Shown here: positions 36,462 to 46,978 of the stretch, piece after piece
Numbering within the stretch: position 1 is the stretch's first letter
Layout: the number at the start of each line of letters is the position of its first letter
Source of the DNA: Paenibacillus nasutitermitis
GTDB lineage: Bacteria > Bacillota > Bacilli > Paenibacillales > Paenibacillaceae
NCBI RefSeq assembly: GCF_014641075.1
Contig: NZ_BMHP01000002.1
Span: 744,001 to 808,000 of the forward strand
Reading direction: 5' to 3'
Length of the DNA: 64,000 nucleotides
Position numbers and translations under genes: made by a program
The notes under the pieces: model-generated
The model's database searches: none
Seen by the model: the letters and a program-made list of their open reading frames with translations, nothing else
Told to the model about the DNA's origin: nothing

Positions 36462-36507
36462 ACCTCAAACCGGGATATAAGAACTGTTTTTTGCATTTTT
36501 TGCGCCT

Positions 36508-37278
36508 TCAGGCTTTGTTTTTTTCCAATTCTTGGAGGAGCATCGTATTTAAAGTTTTGATGTAAGTGCCTTTCATGCCTAAAGACCGAGTTTCAATCAC
36601 TCCTGCGCTCTCCAGCTTTCGCAGCGCGTTCACGATAACCGATCTTGTGATGCCCACACGGTCGGCTATCTTCGAGGCAACCAGCAGGCCTTCCTTGCCG
36701 TCCAGCTCATCGAAGATATGCTCAACTGCCTCAAGCTCGCTAAAGGACAACGAACCTACCGCAACGGCGACAACGGCTCTGCTTCTTGCCTCAAGTTCAA
36801 TTTCTTCCGCGCGCTCGCGGAGAATTTCCATACCGACTATCGTTGATCCGTACTCGGCAAGGATCAGATCGTCATCGCCAAAAGGTTCCGCGCTTCGAAG
36901 CAAGACCAACGTCCCAAGCCGGTCCCGTCCGCCGACGATGGGGACAACCGTCATTTTCTCGTGTCCGGCCATCATCGGAAACGCATCGCATACGCCTTCA
37001 TCCGGTTTGGTATTGGTTACCGTTTCCTGCATGCTCATCAGACGGTCGTTGCATGCCGTAGAAAAACGCAAATCTTCGACCGGCAACGCCCGAAGCTGCT
37101 CGTGTTGATAAGGACCAACTGCAGCGCATCCCAACACCTTACCTCTGCGACTGACCACAAATACATCCGCTTGTATGGTTGTGCACAGCACCTCCGCCAT
37201 CTCCCGGAAATTGAGTGCGCCTCCGGCCGCACGCTGCAGCAGCCGGTTCAGCGTCCTCGTTTTTGCAAGTAAAATCAT
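36508..37278 (-). CDS. codY: GTP- and branched-chain-amino-acid-sensing global repressor CodY
   Basis: Repressor of stationary-phase, amino-acid and motility genes when GTP and Ile/Leu/Val are high. The 256-residue product (B. subtilis 259) starts with [31 protein letters not shown], has the GAF effector domain to about residue 155 and a C-terminal winged helix ([46 protein letters not shown]). GGAGGA is 8 bases before the ATG. It lies upstream of flgB, and in B. subtilis CodY represses the fla/che promoter, so local feedback is plausible. Confidence 0.97.
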   Translation of the reverse strand: MILLAKTRTLNRLLQRAAGGALNFREMAEVLCTTIQADVFVVSRRGKVLGCAAVGPYQHEQLRALPVEDLRFSTACNDRLMSMQETVTNTKPDEGVCDAFPMMAGHEKMTVVPIVGGRDRLGTLVLLRSAEPFGDDDLILAEYGSTIVGMEILRERAEEIELEARSRAVVAVAVGSLSFSELEAVEHIFDELDGKEGLLVASKIADRVGITRSVIVNALRKLESAGVIETRSLGMKGTYIKTLNTMLLQELEKNKA

Positions 37279-37310
37279 TACCTTTTCCTCCTACTTTCCA
37301 CTCCGAGCCT

Positions 37311-38717
37311 TTACAAAATATATTGACTCAAATCTCTGTTTTTCGCAATGTTGCCCAGCTTCTCCCGTACATATTCCGGTGTGATGGTCATCTCGTCCAG
37401 GGAAAGCTCAGGAGCTTCAAAAGACAGATCCTCGAGCAGCTTTTCGAGTACGGTATGCAGCCTGCGGGCACCGATATTCTCCGTATTCTTGTTTACCTCT
37501 GCGGCAATGGATGCCAGCTCCTGAATCGCTTCTTCCGAGAACTCAATCCGAATGCCTTCCGTTTCGAGAAGGGCCGTATACTGTGTCGTTAGCGCATTTT
37601 TGGGCTCTGTTAAGATCTTCACAAAATCTTCAAGCGTCAGGTTGGTCAGCTCTACCCGAATCGGAAATCTGCCCTGAAGCTCCGGAATAAGATCGGAAGG
37701 TTTGGCAATATGAAACGCGCCGGCGGCAATAAATAACACAAAATCTGTTTTGACCGGACCGTACTTTGTCATTACCGTCGACCCTTCAACGATTGGCAAA
37801 ATATCACGTTGAACGCCTTCGCGCGAAACATCCGGGCCAGAGCCCCGCGAGCCGCTGGCGATTTTGTCAATTTCATCGATAAAAATAATACCTGATTGCT
37901 CGGCACGGGTTACTGATTCTGAAATGACATCGTCCATGTCGATCAATTTATTGGCTTCTTCCTGCGTAAGCGCCTTGCGCGCTTCTTTTACAGGCAGCTT
38001 TCTTTTCTTCGTCCGTTTCGGCATCAGCTGGCCGAACATCTCCTGGATGTTCATCCCCATGCCCATTCCTTCGTTGCCTTGGCCAGAGAGCATGTCAAGC
38101 ATATTGGGAGACGTATCCTCCACTTCGATTTCGATGACTTCCTTCTCCAGCTTGCCTGCCATAAGCTGCTCTTTTACCTGTTTTCTGCGATCCAGCACGG
38201 ATTCGCTTTCCTGTGGCTCCTCTTGCGGTTCCTTGGTTCCCGCATTTCCGCCGAACAACATTTCCAGCGGGTTCTTCTGCGATTTGGATTTGGACGCACT
38301 GGGCACCAGCATCGACACGATGCGTTCATTGGCCAGCTCTTCCGCACGATCCCGGACCTGTTCGGTCTTTTCGGCTTTGACCATCCGAATCGAGGTCTCC
38401 ACGAGATCACGGACCATGGATTCCACATCACGGCCAACATACCCGACTTCAGTGAATTTGGTTGCTTCCACTTTCACGAACGGCGCATTGACAAGCTTTG
38501 CCAAACGTCTTGCGATCTCGGTTTTCCCGACGCCCGTCGGACCGATCATCAAAATATTTTTGGGCACAATTTCGTCGCGCAAAGTCTCATCCAGAAGATT
38601 TCTGCGGTAGCGGTTGCGCAGTGCAACGGCCACCGATCGTTTCGCCTGCTTTTGACCTACAATATATTTATCCAGTTCCGTGACGATTTGCCTCGGCGTC
38701 ATCGCTTCGTTTACCAT
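37311..38717 (-). CDS. hslU: ATPase subunit HslU (ClpY, CodX) of the HslUV protease
   Basis: AAA+ unfoldase that feeds HslV. The 468-residue product has Walker [17 protein letters not shown], an I-domain (about 110 to 240, low-complexity Met/Gly/Glu parts included), Walker [14 protein letters not shown], and the C-terminal tail RDLSQYIL that docks on HslV. Length matches B. subtilis ClpY (467). GGAGGG precedes the ATG. Stands 41 bases after hslV and 32 before codY. Confidence 0.97.
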   Translation of the reverse strand: MVNEAMTPRQIVTELDKYIVGQKQAKRSVAVALRNRYRRNLLDETLRDEIVPKNILMIGPTGVGKTEIARRLAKLVNAPFVKVEATKFTEVGYVGRDVESMVRDLVETSIRMVKAEKTEQVRDRAEELANERIVSMLVPSASKSKSQKNPLEMLFGGNAGTKEPQEEPQESESVLDRRKQVKEQLMAGKLEKEVIEIEVEDTSPNMLDMLSGQGNEGMGMGMNIQEMFGQLMPKRTKKRKLPVKEARKALTQEEANKLIDMDDVISESVTRAEQSGIIFIDEIDKIASGSRGSGPDVSREGVQRDILPIVEGSTVMTKYGPVKTDFVLFIAAGAFHIAKPSDLIPELQGRFPIRVELTNLTLEDFVKILTEPKNALTTQYTALLETEGIRIEFSEEAIQELASIAAEVNKNTENIGARRLHTVLEKLLEDLSFEAPELSLDEMTITPEYVREKLGNIAKNRDLSQYIL

Positions 38718-38758
38718 CGATTATCCCTCCACATAGGACCTCTCACGGGCCGCGCTGC

Positions 38759-39301
38759 TTAAATTTCTTCTACAATAATGTTGCGGTTCGTAAATACACA
38801 AATATCTGCAGCAATCTCCAGTGCAGACCTGGCCATATCCTTGGCCTCCAGCTGTGTGGCATGCTGAGTGAGCGCACGCGCGGCTGCAAGGGCAAAGCTG
38901 CCTCCCGAGCCGATTGCCAATATGCCGTCATCCGGTTCAATGATCTCGCCGCCTCCGGAAATCAACAGCATACCCGTTGCATCCATTACGATCATCATAG
39001 CCTCCAGCTTGCGGAGCACGCGGTCCGAGCGCCAGTCTTTGGCCAGCTCGACGGCTGAGCGCTGCAAATTGCCGTGATGCTCCTCCAGCTTGGTTTCGAA
39101 TTTTTCGAACAATGCGATCGCGTCAGCCACGGATCCGGCGAATCCCGCCACTACCTGGCCGCGATACAACCGGCGGACCTTCTTCGCCTGATGTTTCATA
39201 ACCATGCTGTTGCCGAAAGTTACCTGACCATCTCCTGCAATGGCTCCTTTGCCATTATGGCGGACCGCACAGATCGTCGTCGCATGAAACTGCATTTCCA
39301 T
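38759..39301 (-). CDS. hslV: Protease subunit HslV (ClpQ, CodW)
   Basis: N-terminal-nucleophile protease of the HslUV complex. The 180-residue product has [40 protein letters not shown] and [18 protein letters not shown], the family core. The start (ATG, 9 bases after AAGGGG) gives [10 protein letters not shown]; the B. subtilis relative begins with Ser after Met, and Ser is its reported nucleophile, but no Ser is present here. The Thr pair in HATTI is the likely nucleophile, which would need removal of a short propeptide. No codV (xerC) lies upstream. Confidence 0.94.
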   Translation of the reverse strand: MEMQFHATTICAVRHNGKGAIAGDGQVTFGNSMVMKHQAKKVRRLYRGQVVAGFAGSVADAIALFEKFETKLEEHHGNLQRSAVELAKDWRSDRVLRKLEAMMIVMDATGMLLISGGGEIIEPDDGILAIGSGGSFALAAARALTQHATQLEAKDMARSALEIAADICVFTNRNIIVEEI

Positions 39302-39355
39302 CAGAATCATCCCCTTATTTCATTTCCTCTTATCGGTCATGAAGCCCTCTAAAGC

Positions 39356-40714
39356 CTATTCGCCGGGAACGCCTGCTGGCGCGCCGGTTATGTATTGATC
39401 TTTAAACTGTGCCAGTTGATCGAGCGCCCGCGTCGCGATCGCTTCATTTTTTTCTTTCTTGCTGCGAACCCGTTTCTCAAGAGACGGGAATAACCCGAAA
39501 TTCGCATTCATCGGCTGAAAATGCTTGAAATCGGCGGTCGTTATATACTGGGCCATGCTGCCGAGTGTCGTATCCGCCGGGAAGATGAGCGGGTCCATTC
39601 CTTTCGCCAGCCTTCCGGCATTCAGACCAGCGATCAAGCCTGATGCCGCCGACTCCACATACCCTTCCACCCCGGTCATTTGACCTGCGAAAAATAAGGT
39701 TTCCCGGTTAATCAGCTGATACGTGGGTTTGAGCAGCTTTGGCGAATTGATGAACGTATTGCGGTGCATCACCCCGAAACGCACGAATTCGGCCTGCGCA
39801 AGACCTGGTATTAAAGAAAGGACGCGTTTTTGTTCGCCCCATTTGAGATGGGTCTGGAACCCGACCAGATTATAAAGGGTGCCCGCCGCATTATCTTGCC
39901 GCAGTTGAACCACAGCATGGGGCAGCTTGCCAGTATGCGGATTAACGAGACCGACAGGCTTCATCGGACCGAAAAGCAAGGTCTGCTTGCCGCGGCTGGC
40001 AATCACTTCAACAGGCATACAGCCTTCAAAATATTGCTCTTGCTCAAATTCCTTCACTTCAGCTTTTTCCGCTGTGATAAGGGCTTCATAGAAGATTTCG
40101 AACTCTTCCTCCGTCATGGGGCAATTGAGGTAAGCCGCTTCTCCTTTATCGTACCGGGAAGCCAAATATACCTTGCTCATATCGATCGAGTCTTTCTCCA
40201 CGATTGGCGCGGCGGCATCGTAGAAATAAAAGTACTCCTGACCCATCAGCTCCTGAATTTGCCCGGACAGCTTGGGTGCGGTTAAAGGTCCTGTCGCGAT
40301 CACCACGATTCCTTCGGCCGGGATATCCGTCACTTCTTCGCAGCGCACCTCAACAAGGGGATGCTCATGCAATCGTTTGGTTACCTCTCCCGAGAAACCG
40401 TCGCGGTCGACGGCAAGCGCTCCCCCGGCGGGGACCGCATGCAGATCGGCACTATCCAGTATAAGCGAATTCAGGCGCCTCATCTCTTCTTTCAGAACGC
40501 CTACCGCATTGGCAAGCCCGTTCGCCCGCAGACTGTTGCTGCATACAAGCTCCGCAAATTGATTGGTATGATGTGCCGGCGTCTGGGTTTGCGGTCTCAT
40601 TTCGTACAAGGTTACCGGTACACCCATCGATGCAATCTGCCAGGCCGCCTCGCTTCCGGCCAATCCCGCTCCGATGACTGTAACGCGTTGTATTTCGGAC
40701 AATGAACTTACCAT
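39356..40714 (-). CDS. trmFO: Methylenetetrahydrofolate-tRNA (uracil-54-C5) methyltransferase TrmFO
   Basis: Flavin-dependent enzyme that makes ribothymidine at position 54 of tRNA with methylene-tetrahydrofolate as donor. The 452-residue product has the FAD-binding motif [18 protein letters not shown], the region [18 protein letters not shown] with the conserved catalytic Cys, and C-terminal parts [25 protein letters not shown]. The start is uncertain: the ATG is close to AGGAAAGG, and a TTG four codons later ([13 protein letters not shown]) has better spacing. B. subtilis TrmFO has 435 residues. Confidence 0.95.
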   Translation of the reverse strand: MVSSLSEIQRVTVIGAGLAGSEAAWQIASMGVPVTLYEMRPQTQTPAHHTNQFAELVCSNSLRANGLANAVGVLKEEMRRLNSLILDSADLHAVPAGGALAVDRDGFSGEVTKRLHEHPLVEVRCEEVTDIPAEGIVVIATGPLTAPKLSGQIQELMGQEYFYFYDAAAPIVEKDSIDMSKVYLASRYDKGEAAYLNCPMTEEEFEIFYEALITAEKAEVKEFEQEQYFEGCMPVEVIASRGKQTLLFGPMKPVGLVNPHTGKLPHAVVQLRQDNAAGTLYNLVGFQTHLKWGEQKRVLSLIPGLAQAEFVRFGVMHRNTFINSPKLLKPTYQLINRETLFFAGQMTGVEGYVESAASGLIAGLNAGRLAKGMDPLIFPADTTLGSMAQYITTADFKHFQPMNANFGLFPSLEKRVRSKKEKNEAIATRALDQLAQFKDQYITGAPAGVPGE

Positions 40715-40743
40715 CCTTTCCTGAATGCATTTGCGATCTATTG

Positions 40744-42840
40744 TTATTCAGCCTGATCCTGATCTTCCAATACCTCTTCTGTGTGGTCGCATTGCGTACA
40801 TTGAAGGCGAGCTCCGCTTCTGTTGCGTTTCTCTACCATCAAGCCGGCACACTGCGGACAAGGCTTTATGGATGGTTTATCCCATGAGACATAATCGCAG
40901 CCAGGGTACTGATCGCAGCCATAGAAGAAGCGCCCTTTTTTGCTCCGTCTTTCAATAATTTTACCGACAGCGCATTTCGGACAGGAAACGCCAATATCCT
41001 TGACAATCGGTTTGGTATTGCGGCATTCCGGAAATCCCGAGCAGGCAAGAAATTTACCGAAACGTCCCATTTTATACACCAGATGACGGCCGCATTTCTC
41101 GCAAATTTCATCGGATACTTCATCCTGAATTTCGATTTCCTTCATTTCTTCTTCGGCAACTTCCAACCGTTTCTCGAATGATTCGTAGAAGGATGCGAGC
41201 ACGCGTACCCAATCCTCTTTGCCATCCTCGACATGGTCAAGATCCTCTTCCATATGAGCGGTAAATTCGGCATTAAGGATTTCCGGGAAAAACTCCTCCA
41301 TCAACTGGATGACCAGATCACCAAGCTCCGTGGGGATAAATTTCTTCTCTTCCATCGCCACATAGCCGCGCTTTTGTATCGTTTCCAGGGTAGGAGCGTA
41401 AGTGCTTGGACGTCCAATTCCAACTTCCTCCATCGTACGCACAAGGCGTGCTTCCGTAAAACGCGGGGGCGGCTGTGTGAAATGCTGCTTGGGATCTACG
41501 GCTTCCGGCTCGGCGACGTCGCCGACTGCAAGCGGAGGAAGAAACTTCTCTTCATCCGTGGCCCCATCGTCATTGCCTTCAACGTAAATTTTCATAAAAC
41601 CCTGAAACTTCACTTTGGAGCCGTTCGCCCGGAATACGGCCGCTCCCACGTTCAGATCCACCGTCATCGTATCCAATACCGCCGATGTCATTTGACTGGC
41701 CACAAACCGCTCCCAAACCAGCTTGTATAAACGAAACTGATCGCGGCTCAGATATTCTTTCATGGAATCGGGATCGCGGAGCACAGAAGTCGGTCTGACC
41801 GCTTCATGCGCATCCTGGGCATTGCTGTTTTTTTTGCTGTATATGCGAGGCTGATCCGGCGCAAAGGAAGAGCCGTATTTCTCCTCGATATAACCCTTGG
41901 CTTCTTCCTGGGCTACCGGTGAAATACGGGTCGAATCGGTACGCATATACGTGATAAGACCAACCGTACCTTCCTTGCCGAGCTCAACTCCTTCATAAAG
42001 CTGCTGGGCTACCGACATCGTCTTGGAAGCGCGGTAACCAAGCTTGCGCGCAGCTTCCTGCTGCAGCGAGCTTGTAATGAACGGGGGCGCGGGATTACGC
42101 AGTCTCTCCTTTTCTTTCACTTCCGCAACGGTATATGCGGAGTCACCCATTGCAAGAATTACCTCTTTGACGTCCTGCTCACTCCCGAGCTCCTTCTTCT
42201 CGCCGTTCAGAGAATGAAACTTGGCTTCGAATGCTGCATCGCCATGCTTCAGCTGCGTAGTAATCGTCCAATATTCCTCGGGGATGAACGCATCGATTTC
42301 ATTCTCACGATCAATGATCAGCTTCACTGCAACGGATTGCACCCGTCCAGCGGAAAGTCCTTTTTTTACCTTCTTCCAAAGCAGCGGACTGATCTTGTAG
42401 CCGACAAGACGGTCCAATATCCGGCGCGCCTGTTGGGCATTCACCAGATCCATGTTAATCGGCCGCGGTGTTTTGAACGCATCCTTAACCGCCTGCTTGG
42501 TAATTTCATTAAATACGACGCGGCAGGAATCGCCTTCGTTGATTTCCAGGTAATGCGCCAAATGCCAAGCGATTGCTTCCCCTTCGCGATCCGGGTCAGC
42601 CGCAAGATAAACTTTCTTCACTTTCTTGCTGGCGTCCTTTAACTCTTTGAGAACGCTGCCTTTGCCGCGGATCGTGATATATTTGGGATTAAAGTCATTT
42701 TCGACCTCAACGCCGATTTGGCTTTTCGGCAAATCGCGTATATGTCCCATTGACGCTTTTACAATAAATTTGCTGCCTAAATATTTTCCGATCGTCTTCG
42801 CTTTTGCCGGTGATTCGACGATTACTAGTGAATCCGCCAT
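40744..42840 (-). CDS. topA: DNA topoisomerase I
   Basis: Type IA topoisomerase that relaxes negative supercoils. The 698-residue product starts [25 protein letters not shown] with the Toprim domain (acidic [13 protein letters not shown]), contains the active-site Tyr in [13 protein letters not shown] and three C-terminal zinc-ribbon segments ([80 protein letters not shown]). Length matches B. subtilis (691). Follows dprA by 26 bases. Confidence 0.97.
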   Translation of the reverse strand: MADSLVIVESPAKAKTIGKYLGSKFIVKASMGHIRDLPKSQIGVEVENDFNPKYITIRGKGSVLKELKDASKKVKKVYLAADPDREGEAIAWHLAHYLEINEGDSCRVVFNEITKQAVKDAFKTPRPINMDLVNAQQARRILDRLVGYKISPLLWKKVKKGLSAGRVQSVAVKLIIDRENEIDAFIPEEYWTITTQLKHGDAAFEAKFHSLNGEKKELGSEQDVKEVILAMGDSAYTVAEVKEKERLRNPAPPFITSSLQQEAARKLGYRASKTMSVAQQLYEGVELGKEGTVGLITYMRTDSTRISPVAQEEAKGYIEEKYGSSFAPDQPRIYSKKNSNAQDAHEAVRPTSVLRDPDSMKEYLSRDQFRLYKLVWERFVASQMTSAVLDTMTVDLNVGAAVFRANGSKVKFQGFMKIYVEGNDDGATDEEKFLPPLAVGDVAEPEAVDPKQHFTQPPPRFTEARLVRTMEEVGIGRPSTYAPTLETIQKRGYVAMEEKKFIPTELGDLVIQLMEEFFPEILNAEFTAHMEEDLDHVEDGKEDWVRVLASFYESFEKRLEVAEEEMKEIEIQDEVSDEICEKCGRHLVYKMGRFGKFLACSGFPECRNTKPIVKDIGVSCPKCAVGKIIERRSKKGRFFYGCDQYPGCDYVSWDKPSIKPCPQCAGLMVEKRNRSGARLQCTQCDHTEEVLEDQDQAE

Positions 42841-42866
42841 TCATGCGTCCCCCTTTCTGCTGCATA

Positions 42867-44003
42867 TTACCTAACACTATATATGGAACCAGGATGCTGT
42901 TCAATCATATGTTTTAAAGTTAAATTTATCAGAGTTGCATGTAAAAGTCCAAAAGGGAACGAGGTCAACACATGCAGTTCATCCGTAGAGAGAGGTTTTT
43001 CCTGCAGCAGACGGCATATAAAAGCCTCATGATCCGTAAGCGCAGAGGACCCGGACATCTTGCGGCTTCTGTCATCCGCGCTTCCATGAAGTGGAAGATC
43101 CAATCTCCCTTCATATTCTTCAAGCACATGGGCGACAGTGGAGACGAGCTTCGCGGTTCCTGTGCGGATAAGCTTATTTGTGCCTTCGCTTTTGGGCGAT
43201 GAGATCGGCCCCGGAATGGCAAACACCTCTCTGGACATATCAAAGGCTTGATCAGCCGTAATGAGCGAACCGCTTCTTTCCGCCGCTTCAATGACGATCG
43301 TACCGAGCGACAAACCCGCGATGATGCGGTTGCGCAGCGGGAACAGCCCCCGATGAAAGGGTGTTCCAAATGGTACCTCCGACACAATCAATCCATTTCC
43401 GCCATAACCGATCTCACGGTAAAGCGACCGGTTCTCGGCTGGATAAATCTTGTCGGCAGGTGTACCCAGAACAGCTATGGTTCCTCCCGCAAGGGGCAGG
43501 GCTCCTTCATGGGCAATGCTGTCAATGCCCCTTGCGAGCCCGCTGACCACAGTCAGGCCCCGCTCCGACAGTTGACTTGCCATATCGGCTGCGGCCCGTC
43601 TCCCGTATGCCGTAGGGCCTCTCGTGCCTACGATTGCCATCGTGGGACGGTACAACAATTCTATTCGTCCTATCATGTACAATACCCAGGGAGGCTGCGG
43701 CGTTTGTGCCAGAAGCTCTGGATAACCGGAATCGAAAGATGTCAGTACTTTAACACCAAGCTGTTCCATTCGAGCGCTGCGGGCTGCGGCGTCCATTTGC
43801 CGGAAAGCAGCCGTCACTTTCTTCGCCTGTTCCGGTTTGAGCCCGACAGACGAGCACCAGGCTTCCTCCGTAAACCGTTGATAGGAAGACCAGGCGCCGA
43901 ATGCAGCCGCTTTCTGAATGGTATGCCAGCCAATACCCGGTGTTTCATGCAGGGTAATCAGTAATTCTCTTCGTATCTCTTCATTAAAGCTGTCCTTGAA
44001 CAT
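42867..44003 (-). CDS. dprA: DNA processing protein DprA (Smf)
   Basis: Protects incoming single-stranded DNA and loads RecA during transformation. The 378-residue product has an N-terminal SAM-like helical domain (RRELLITLHETPGIGWHTIQKA), the Rossmann fold core (MAIVGTRGPTAYGRRAAADMASQLSERGLTVVSGLARGIDSIAHEGAL, LPLAGGTIAVLGTPADKIYPAENRSLYREI) and a C-terminal winged helix. The ATG is 10 bases after AAGGGG. It is longer than B. subtilis DprA (297) because of the C-terminal extension. Between sucD and topA, with a terminator upstream. Confidence 0.95.
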   Translation of the reverse strand: MFKDSFNEEIRRELLITLHETPGIGWHTIQKAAAFGAWSSYQRFTEEAWCSSVGLKPEQAKKVTAAFRQMDAAARSARMEQLGVKVLTSFDSGYPELLAQTPQPPWVLYMIGRIELLYRPTMAIVGTRGPTAYGRRAAADMASQLSERGLTVVSGLARGIDSIAHEGALPLAGGTIAVLGTPADKIYPAENRSLYREIGYGGNGLIVSEVPFGTPFHRGLFPLRNRIIAGLSLGTIVIEAAERSGSLITADQAFDMSREVFAIPGPISSPKSEGTNKLIRTGTAKLVSTVAHVLEEYEGRLDLPLHGSADDRSRKMSGSSALTDHEAFICRLLQEKPLSTDELHVLTSFPFGLLHATLINLTLKHMIEQHPGSIYSVR

Positions 44004-44095
44004 GTCATCGTCGCCCCTTCGTTAGCGGGCTCACATCCTTACCCTATTTTGCTCGACATGGAATCAGAATGCAAGCCGCTGTTGAATAATAGAAA

Positions 44096-44144
44096 CAAAA
44101 AAAGCAACCTTTCGGGCCCTGTAAGGGCTGACGAAAGGTTGCTT
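44096..44144 (-). terminator. Strong intrinsic terminator of sucCD
   Basis: Outer arms AAGCAACCTTTCG and CGAAAGGTTGCTT (13 bp, perfect) with an inner GCCCT/AGGGC hairpin are followed in sense by seven U. About 80 bases after the sucD stop. Confidence 0.95.
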
Positions 44145-44223
44145 ACCTTCAGATAAAGCTTATTCAAATGAACCTGGACCTGTCCTATCAATTGCATTCA
44201 TGTCCTGTTTCGTGAGAAAAAGC

Positions 44224-45156
44224 TTATTTTTTGGTGGTGCATTTCTCCAGAAGACCTTGCTCTTCCAGTACGCTTACCAAGGTTGAACCCATTTCCGAAG
44301 GTGTAGGTGCAACTTTGATGCCGCATTTCTCGAGAGTCGCAATTTTTTCAGCTGCTGTCCCTTTTCCGCCGGAAATGATCGCGCCGGCATGACCCATCCG
44401 TTTGCCCGGAGGCGCCGTTGCGCCGCCGATGAAACCAACGACAGGCTTCTTCATGTTGGCTTTAACCCACTCGGCCGCTTCTTCCTCGGCCGAACCGCCG
44501 ATCTCCCCGATCATAATAACCGCATAGGTATCGGGATCCTGATTGAACATATCCAGAATATCGATAAACTCGGATCCTTTGACAGGATCTCCGCCGATAC
44601 CGATTGCTGAAGATTGTCCGATGCCGCGAGTCGTCAGCTGATGAACCGCTTCATAAGTAAGCGTTCCGCTCCGTGAGACGACGCCAACGTGGCCTTTTGT
44701 ATGAATGTAGCCGGGCATAATCCCGATTTTGCACTCGTCGGGAGTAATAACGCCTGGACAGTTGGGACCGATCAGACGGGTTTTGCGTCCTTCCAGATAC
44801 CGGCTTACCTTGATCATATCAATGACCGGTATGCCTTCTGTAATACAAATGACCAAATCCAGCTCAGCGTCTATCGCTTCCAGAATGGAATCAGCCGCAA
44901 ATGCCGGTGGAACATAGATAACAGATGCCGTTGCGCCTGTTTTGGCAACAGCTTCAGCTACGGTATTGAATACCGGCAGGGAAACAACCTTGCCGTTTTC
45001 AAGCGTAATATCCACGTTTGTGCCGCCTTTGCCCGGCGTTACGCCGCCGACCATCTGAGTGCCGTATTCAAGGGCGCCTTTCGCATGAAACAGCCCTGTA
45101 GCGCCTGTAATACCTTGGGTGATCACTTTTGTATTCTTGTCTACCAAAATACTCAT
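44224..45156 (-). CDS. sucD: Succinyl-CoA synthetase alpha subunit
   Basis: Binds CoA and the phosphorylated His intermediate of the TCA cycle step that makes succinate and ATP/GTP. The 310-residue product begins [27 protein letters not shown], has the CoA-binding Rossmann part GANCPG-like ([14 protein letters not shown]) and the phospho-His in [18 protein letters not shown]. Ten residues longer than B. subtilis SucD (300). A 147-base gap separates it from sucC. Confidence 0.97.
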   Translation of the reverse strand: MSILVDKNTKVITQGITGATGLFHAKGALEYGTQMVGGVTPGKGGTNVDITLENGKVVSLPVFNTVAEAVAKTGATASVIYVPPAFAADSILEAIDAELDLVICITEGIPVIDMIKVSRYLEGRKTRLIGPNCPGVITPDECKIGIMPGYIHTKGHVGVVSRSGTLTYEAVHQLTTRGIGQSSAIGIGGDPVKGSEFIDILDMFNQDPDTYAVIMIGEIGGSAEEEAAEWVKANMKKPVVGFIGGATAPPGKRMGHAGAIISGGKGTAAEKIATLEKCGIKVAPTPSEMGSTLVSVLEEQGLLEKCTTKK

Positions 45157-45303
45157 GGAAACTCACATCCCCTAAAATGAATTCGTATGCCGCAATGCTT
45201 TATGAGAATACCAGACCCTGCATCCGCAATCTGATATTTCAGTATGAAGAAACCTGCTCCGCCGCCAAGAGCGGGAAACCTATATTTCTTCTTAGAAAAA
45301 AGA

Positions 45304-46464
45304 CTACTTCACCAGCGCGACGATTTTTTGTGCGCCGTCGGCCATGGAGTCTGCGGCCACGATGTTCAATCCGGATTCATTGAGCATTTTTTTGCCCAGC
45401 TCCACATTTGTTCCTTCAAGCCGGACAACGAGCGGACGATCCAGACCCAGATCCTTGGCAGCTGCAATGACGCCATCAGCAATGATGTCGCACTTCATGA
45501 TGCCGCCAAAAATGTTAACGAAAATGCCCTTCACTTTTTCATCGGAAAGGATGATTTTGAAGGCTTCCGTTACTTTTTCTTTGGTGGCACCGCCCCCTAC
45601 ATCAAGGAAGTTGGCCGGGTCTCCGCCATAATATTTGATAATATCCATTGTTGCCATCGCAAGTCCAGCGCCATTGACCATGCAGCCAATATTGCCATCC
45701 AGGGCAATATAGCTCAGATCGAATTTGGAAGCCTGGATTTCTTTGGCATCCTCTTCGTCCAAATCGCGAAGCTCCAGGATATCCTTGTGACGGTATAGCG
45801 CATTGGAATCAAAATTCAGTTTGGCGTCAAGCGCCATAACATTGCCGTCTCCTGTAACAACCAGCGGATTGATTTCGGCAATCGAGCAGTCCTTGTCCAC
45901 AAAAGCCTCATAAAGAGCAAGCATGAACTTGGCTGCTTTGTTGACCAGTTCGTTCGGAATATTGATGGCATATGCAAGCTTCTTCGCCTGGAACGGCGCA
46001 AGACCGATTGCCGGATCAATAACTTCCTTGAAGATTTTTTCCGGGGAATGCTCGGCGACTTCTTCAATCTCCGTTCCGCCCTCTTCGGAAGCCATCATAA
46101 CAATACGGCCTGTAACGCGGTCGACGACGACGCCGACGTAATATTCTTTCTTAATGTCGCAGCCTTGCTCGATGAGCAGGCGCTTCACTTCTTTGCCTTC
46201 TGGCCCGGTCTGGTGAGTAACCAGCACTTTGCCTAGAATTTCGCTTGCATAGGCACGTACCTCGTCCAGATTCTTAGCGACCTTGACGCCGCCCGCTTTA
46301 CCGCGTCCACCTGCGTGGATTTGAGCTTTAACCACTACAATCTGTGTTCCGAGATCCTTGGCAGCTTCTACCGCTTCATCGACAGAAAACGCTACTTTAC
46401 CCTCTGGAACGACGACCCCGTACTGTTTCAAAAGCGCTTTACCTTGATACTCATGGATATTCAT
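45304..46464 (-). CDS. sucC: Succinyl-CoA synthetase beta subunit
   Basis: ATP-grasp subunit that holds the nucleotide and succinate. The 386-residue product starts [31 protein letters not shown] and has [22 protein letters not shown], the conserved [23 protein letters not shown] and [20 protein letters not shown]. Length equals B. subtilis SucC (385). GGAGGA precedes the ATG; a longer frame of 9 codons has no site. The promoter is an extended -10 about 195 bases upstream. Confidence 0.97.
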   Translation of the reverse strand: MNIHEYQGKALLKQYGVVVPEGKVAFSVDEAVEAAKDLGTQIVVVKAQIHAGGRGKAGGVKVAKNLDEVRAYASEILGKVLVTHQTGPEGKEVKRLLIEQGCDIKKEYYVGVVVDRVTGRIVMMASEEGGTEIEEVAEHSPEKIFKEVIDPAIGLAPFQAKKLAYAINIPNELVNKAAKFMLALYEAFVDKDCSIAEINPLVVTGDGNVMALDAKLNFDSNALYRHKDILELRDLDEEDAKEIQASKFDLSYIALDGNIGCMVNGAGLAMATMDIIKYYGGDPANFLDVGGGATKEKVTEAFKIILSDEKVKGIFVNIFGGIMKCDIIADGVIAAAKDLGLDRPLVVRLEGTNVELGKKMLNESGLNIVAADSMADGAQKIVALVK

Positions 46465-46659
46465 TACGAGAATCCTCCTATCCGCAGTCAAATCCTACGA
46501 TATGTAGACAAAAGAATAACAAGCAAAGTGCAGCCGGGCGGCTTCGTCCGATAATCAGGACTGCCTGGTCCTTGCTTATATTTCCGCGAGAAAAAAACTT
46601 GCCCGCCCCTTTATAGAAGCACAAAGCGTTTTCTCTTGTCTTCCGCATAAACCCTTCCT

Positions 46660-46668
46660 ATTGTAGCA
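46660..46668 (-). promoter_or_regulatory. Extended -10 element of the sucC promoter
   Basis: TGcTACAAT in sense; the -35 match is poor. It would start a transcript about 190 bases before sucC. Probably sigma-A. Confidence 0.6.
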
Positions 46669-46728
46669 CGTTTCCTCAAGGCTTTCCTAATTATTTGTGA
46701 TAAAGATCGAGCCTTTTTGATATTAGTA

Positions 46729-46747
46729 CCATCTCGAAACGAGATGG
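46729..46747. repeat. Perfect hairpin or operator between the sucC and yifB promoters
   Basis: CCATCTCG-AAA-CGAGATGG, an 8-bp inverted repeat with 3-base loop. No U-run follows on either strand, so it is not a simple terminator; a protein-binding palindrome is possible. It lies about 60 bases upstream of the sucC -10. Confidence 0.55.
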
Positions 46748-46873
46748 AATCAGGAGCAATAGACCAAAAAAATGAGTGAATTGAACCTATAAATTCGGCC
46801 ATTCGTATTATAGCCTATTCCCGGGATTATATCGCTTCTGCAAGCTGCTTTATTGCTCGCAAAAGAGCGATTA

Positions 46874-46903
46874 TTGACAGCTTACGGGTGGTTGAACTAA
46901 TAT
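46874..46903 (+). promoter_or_regulatory. Sigma-A promoter of yifB
   Basis: TTGACA (consensus), an 18-base spacer and TAATAT on the plus strand. Transcription would begin about 70 bases before the yifB start codon. Confidence 0.8.
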
Positions 46904-46978
46904 GAGAGGATAAAGAAATCGATACGGACTCGTGAGGAAGCACCTTCATCCGATACTATGATGGAGGTGTATTTTTGT

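Larger units (their letters stand above)
46465..46978. other. 514-bp divergent intergenic region between sucC and yifB
   Basis: Holds an extended -10 promoter for sucC on the minus strand, a promoter for yifB on the plus strand, and one perfect hairpin between them. No coding frame with a ribosome binding site was found; a 63-codon minus-strand frame at 46611-46802 has composition and codons unlike a gene. Both ends carry long leaders (about 190 and 75 bases) for the two genes. Confidence 0.7.

Noticed and set aside
46611..46802. 63-codon minus-strand frame upstream of sucC
   Set aside because: It overlaps the sucC promoter, has no ribosome binding site and a random-looking product.
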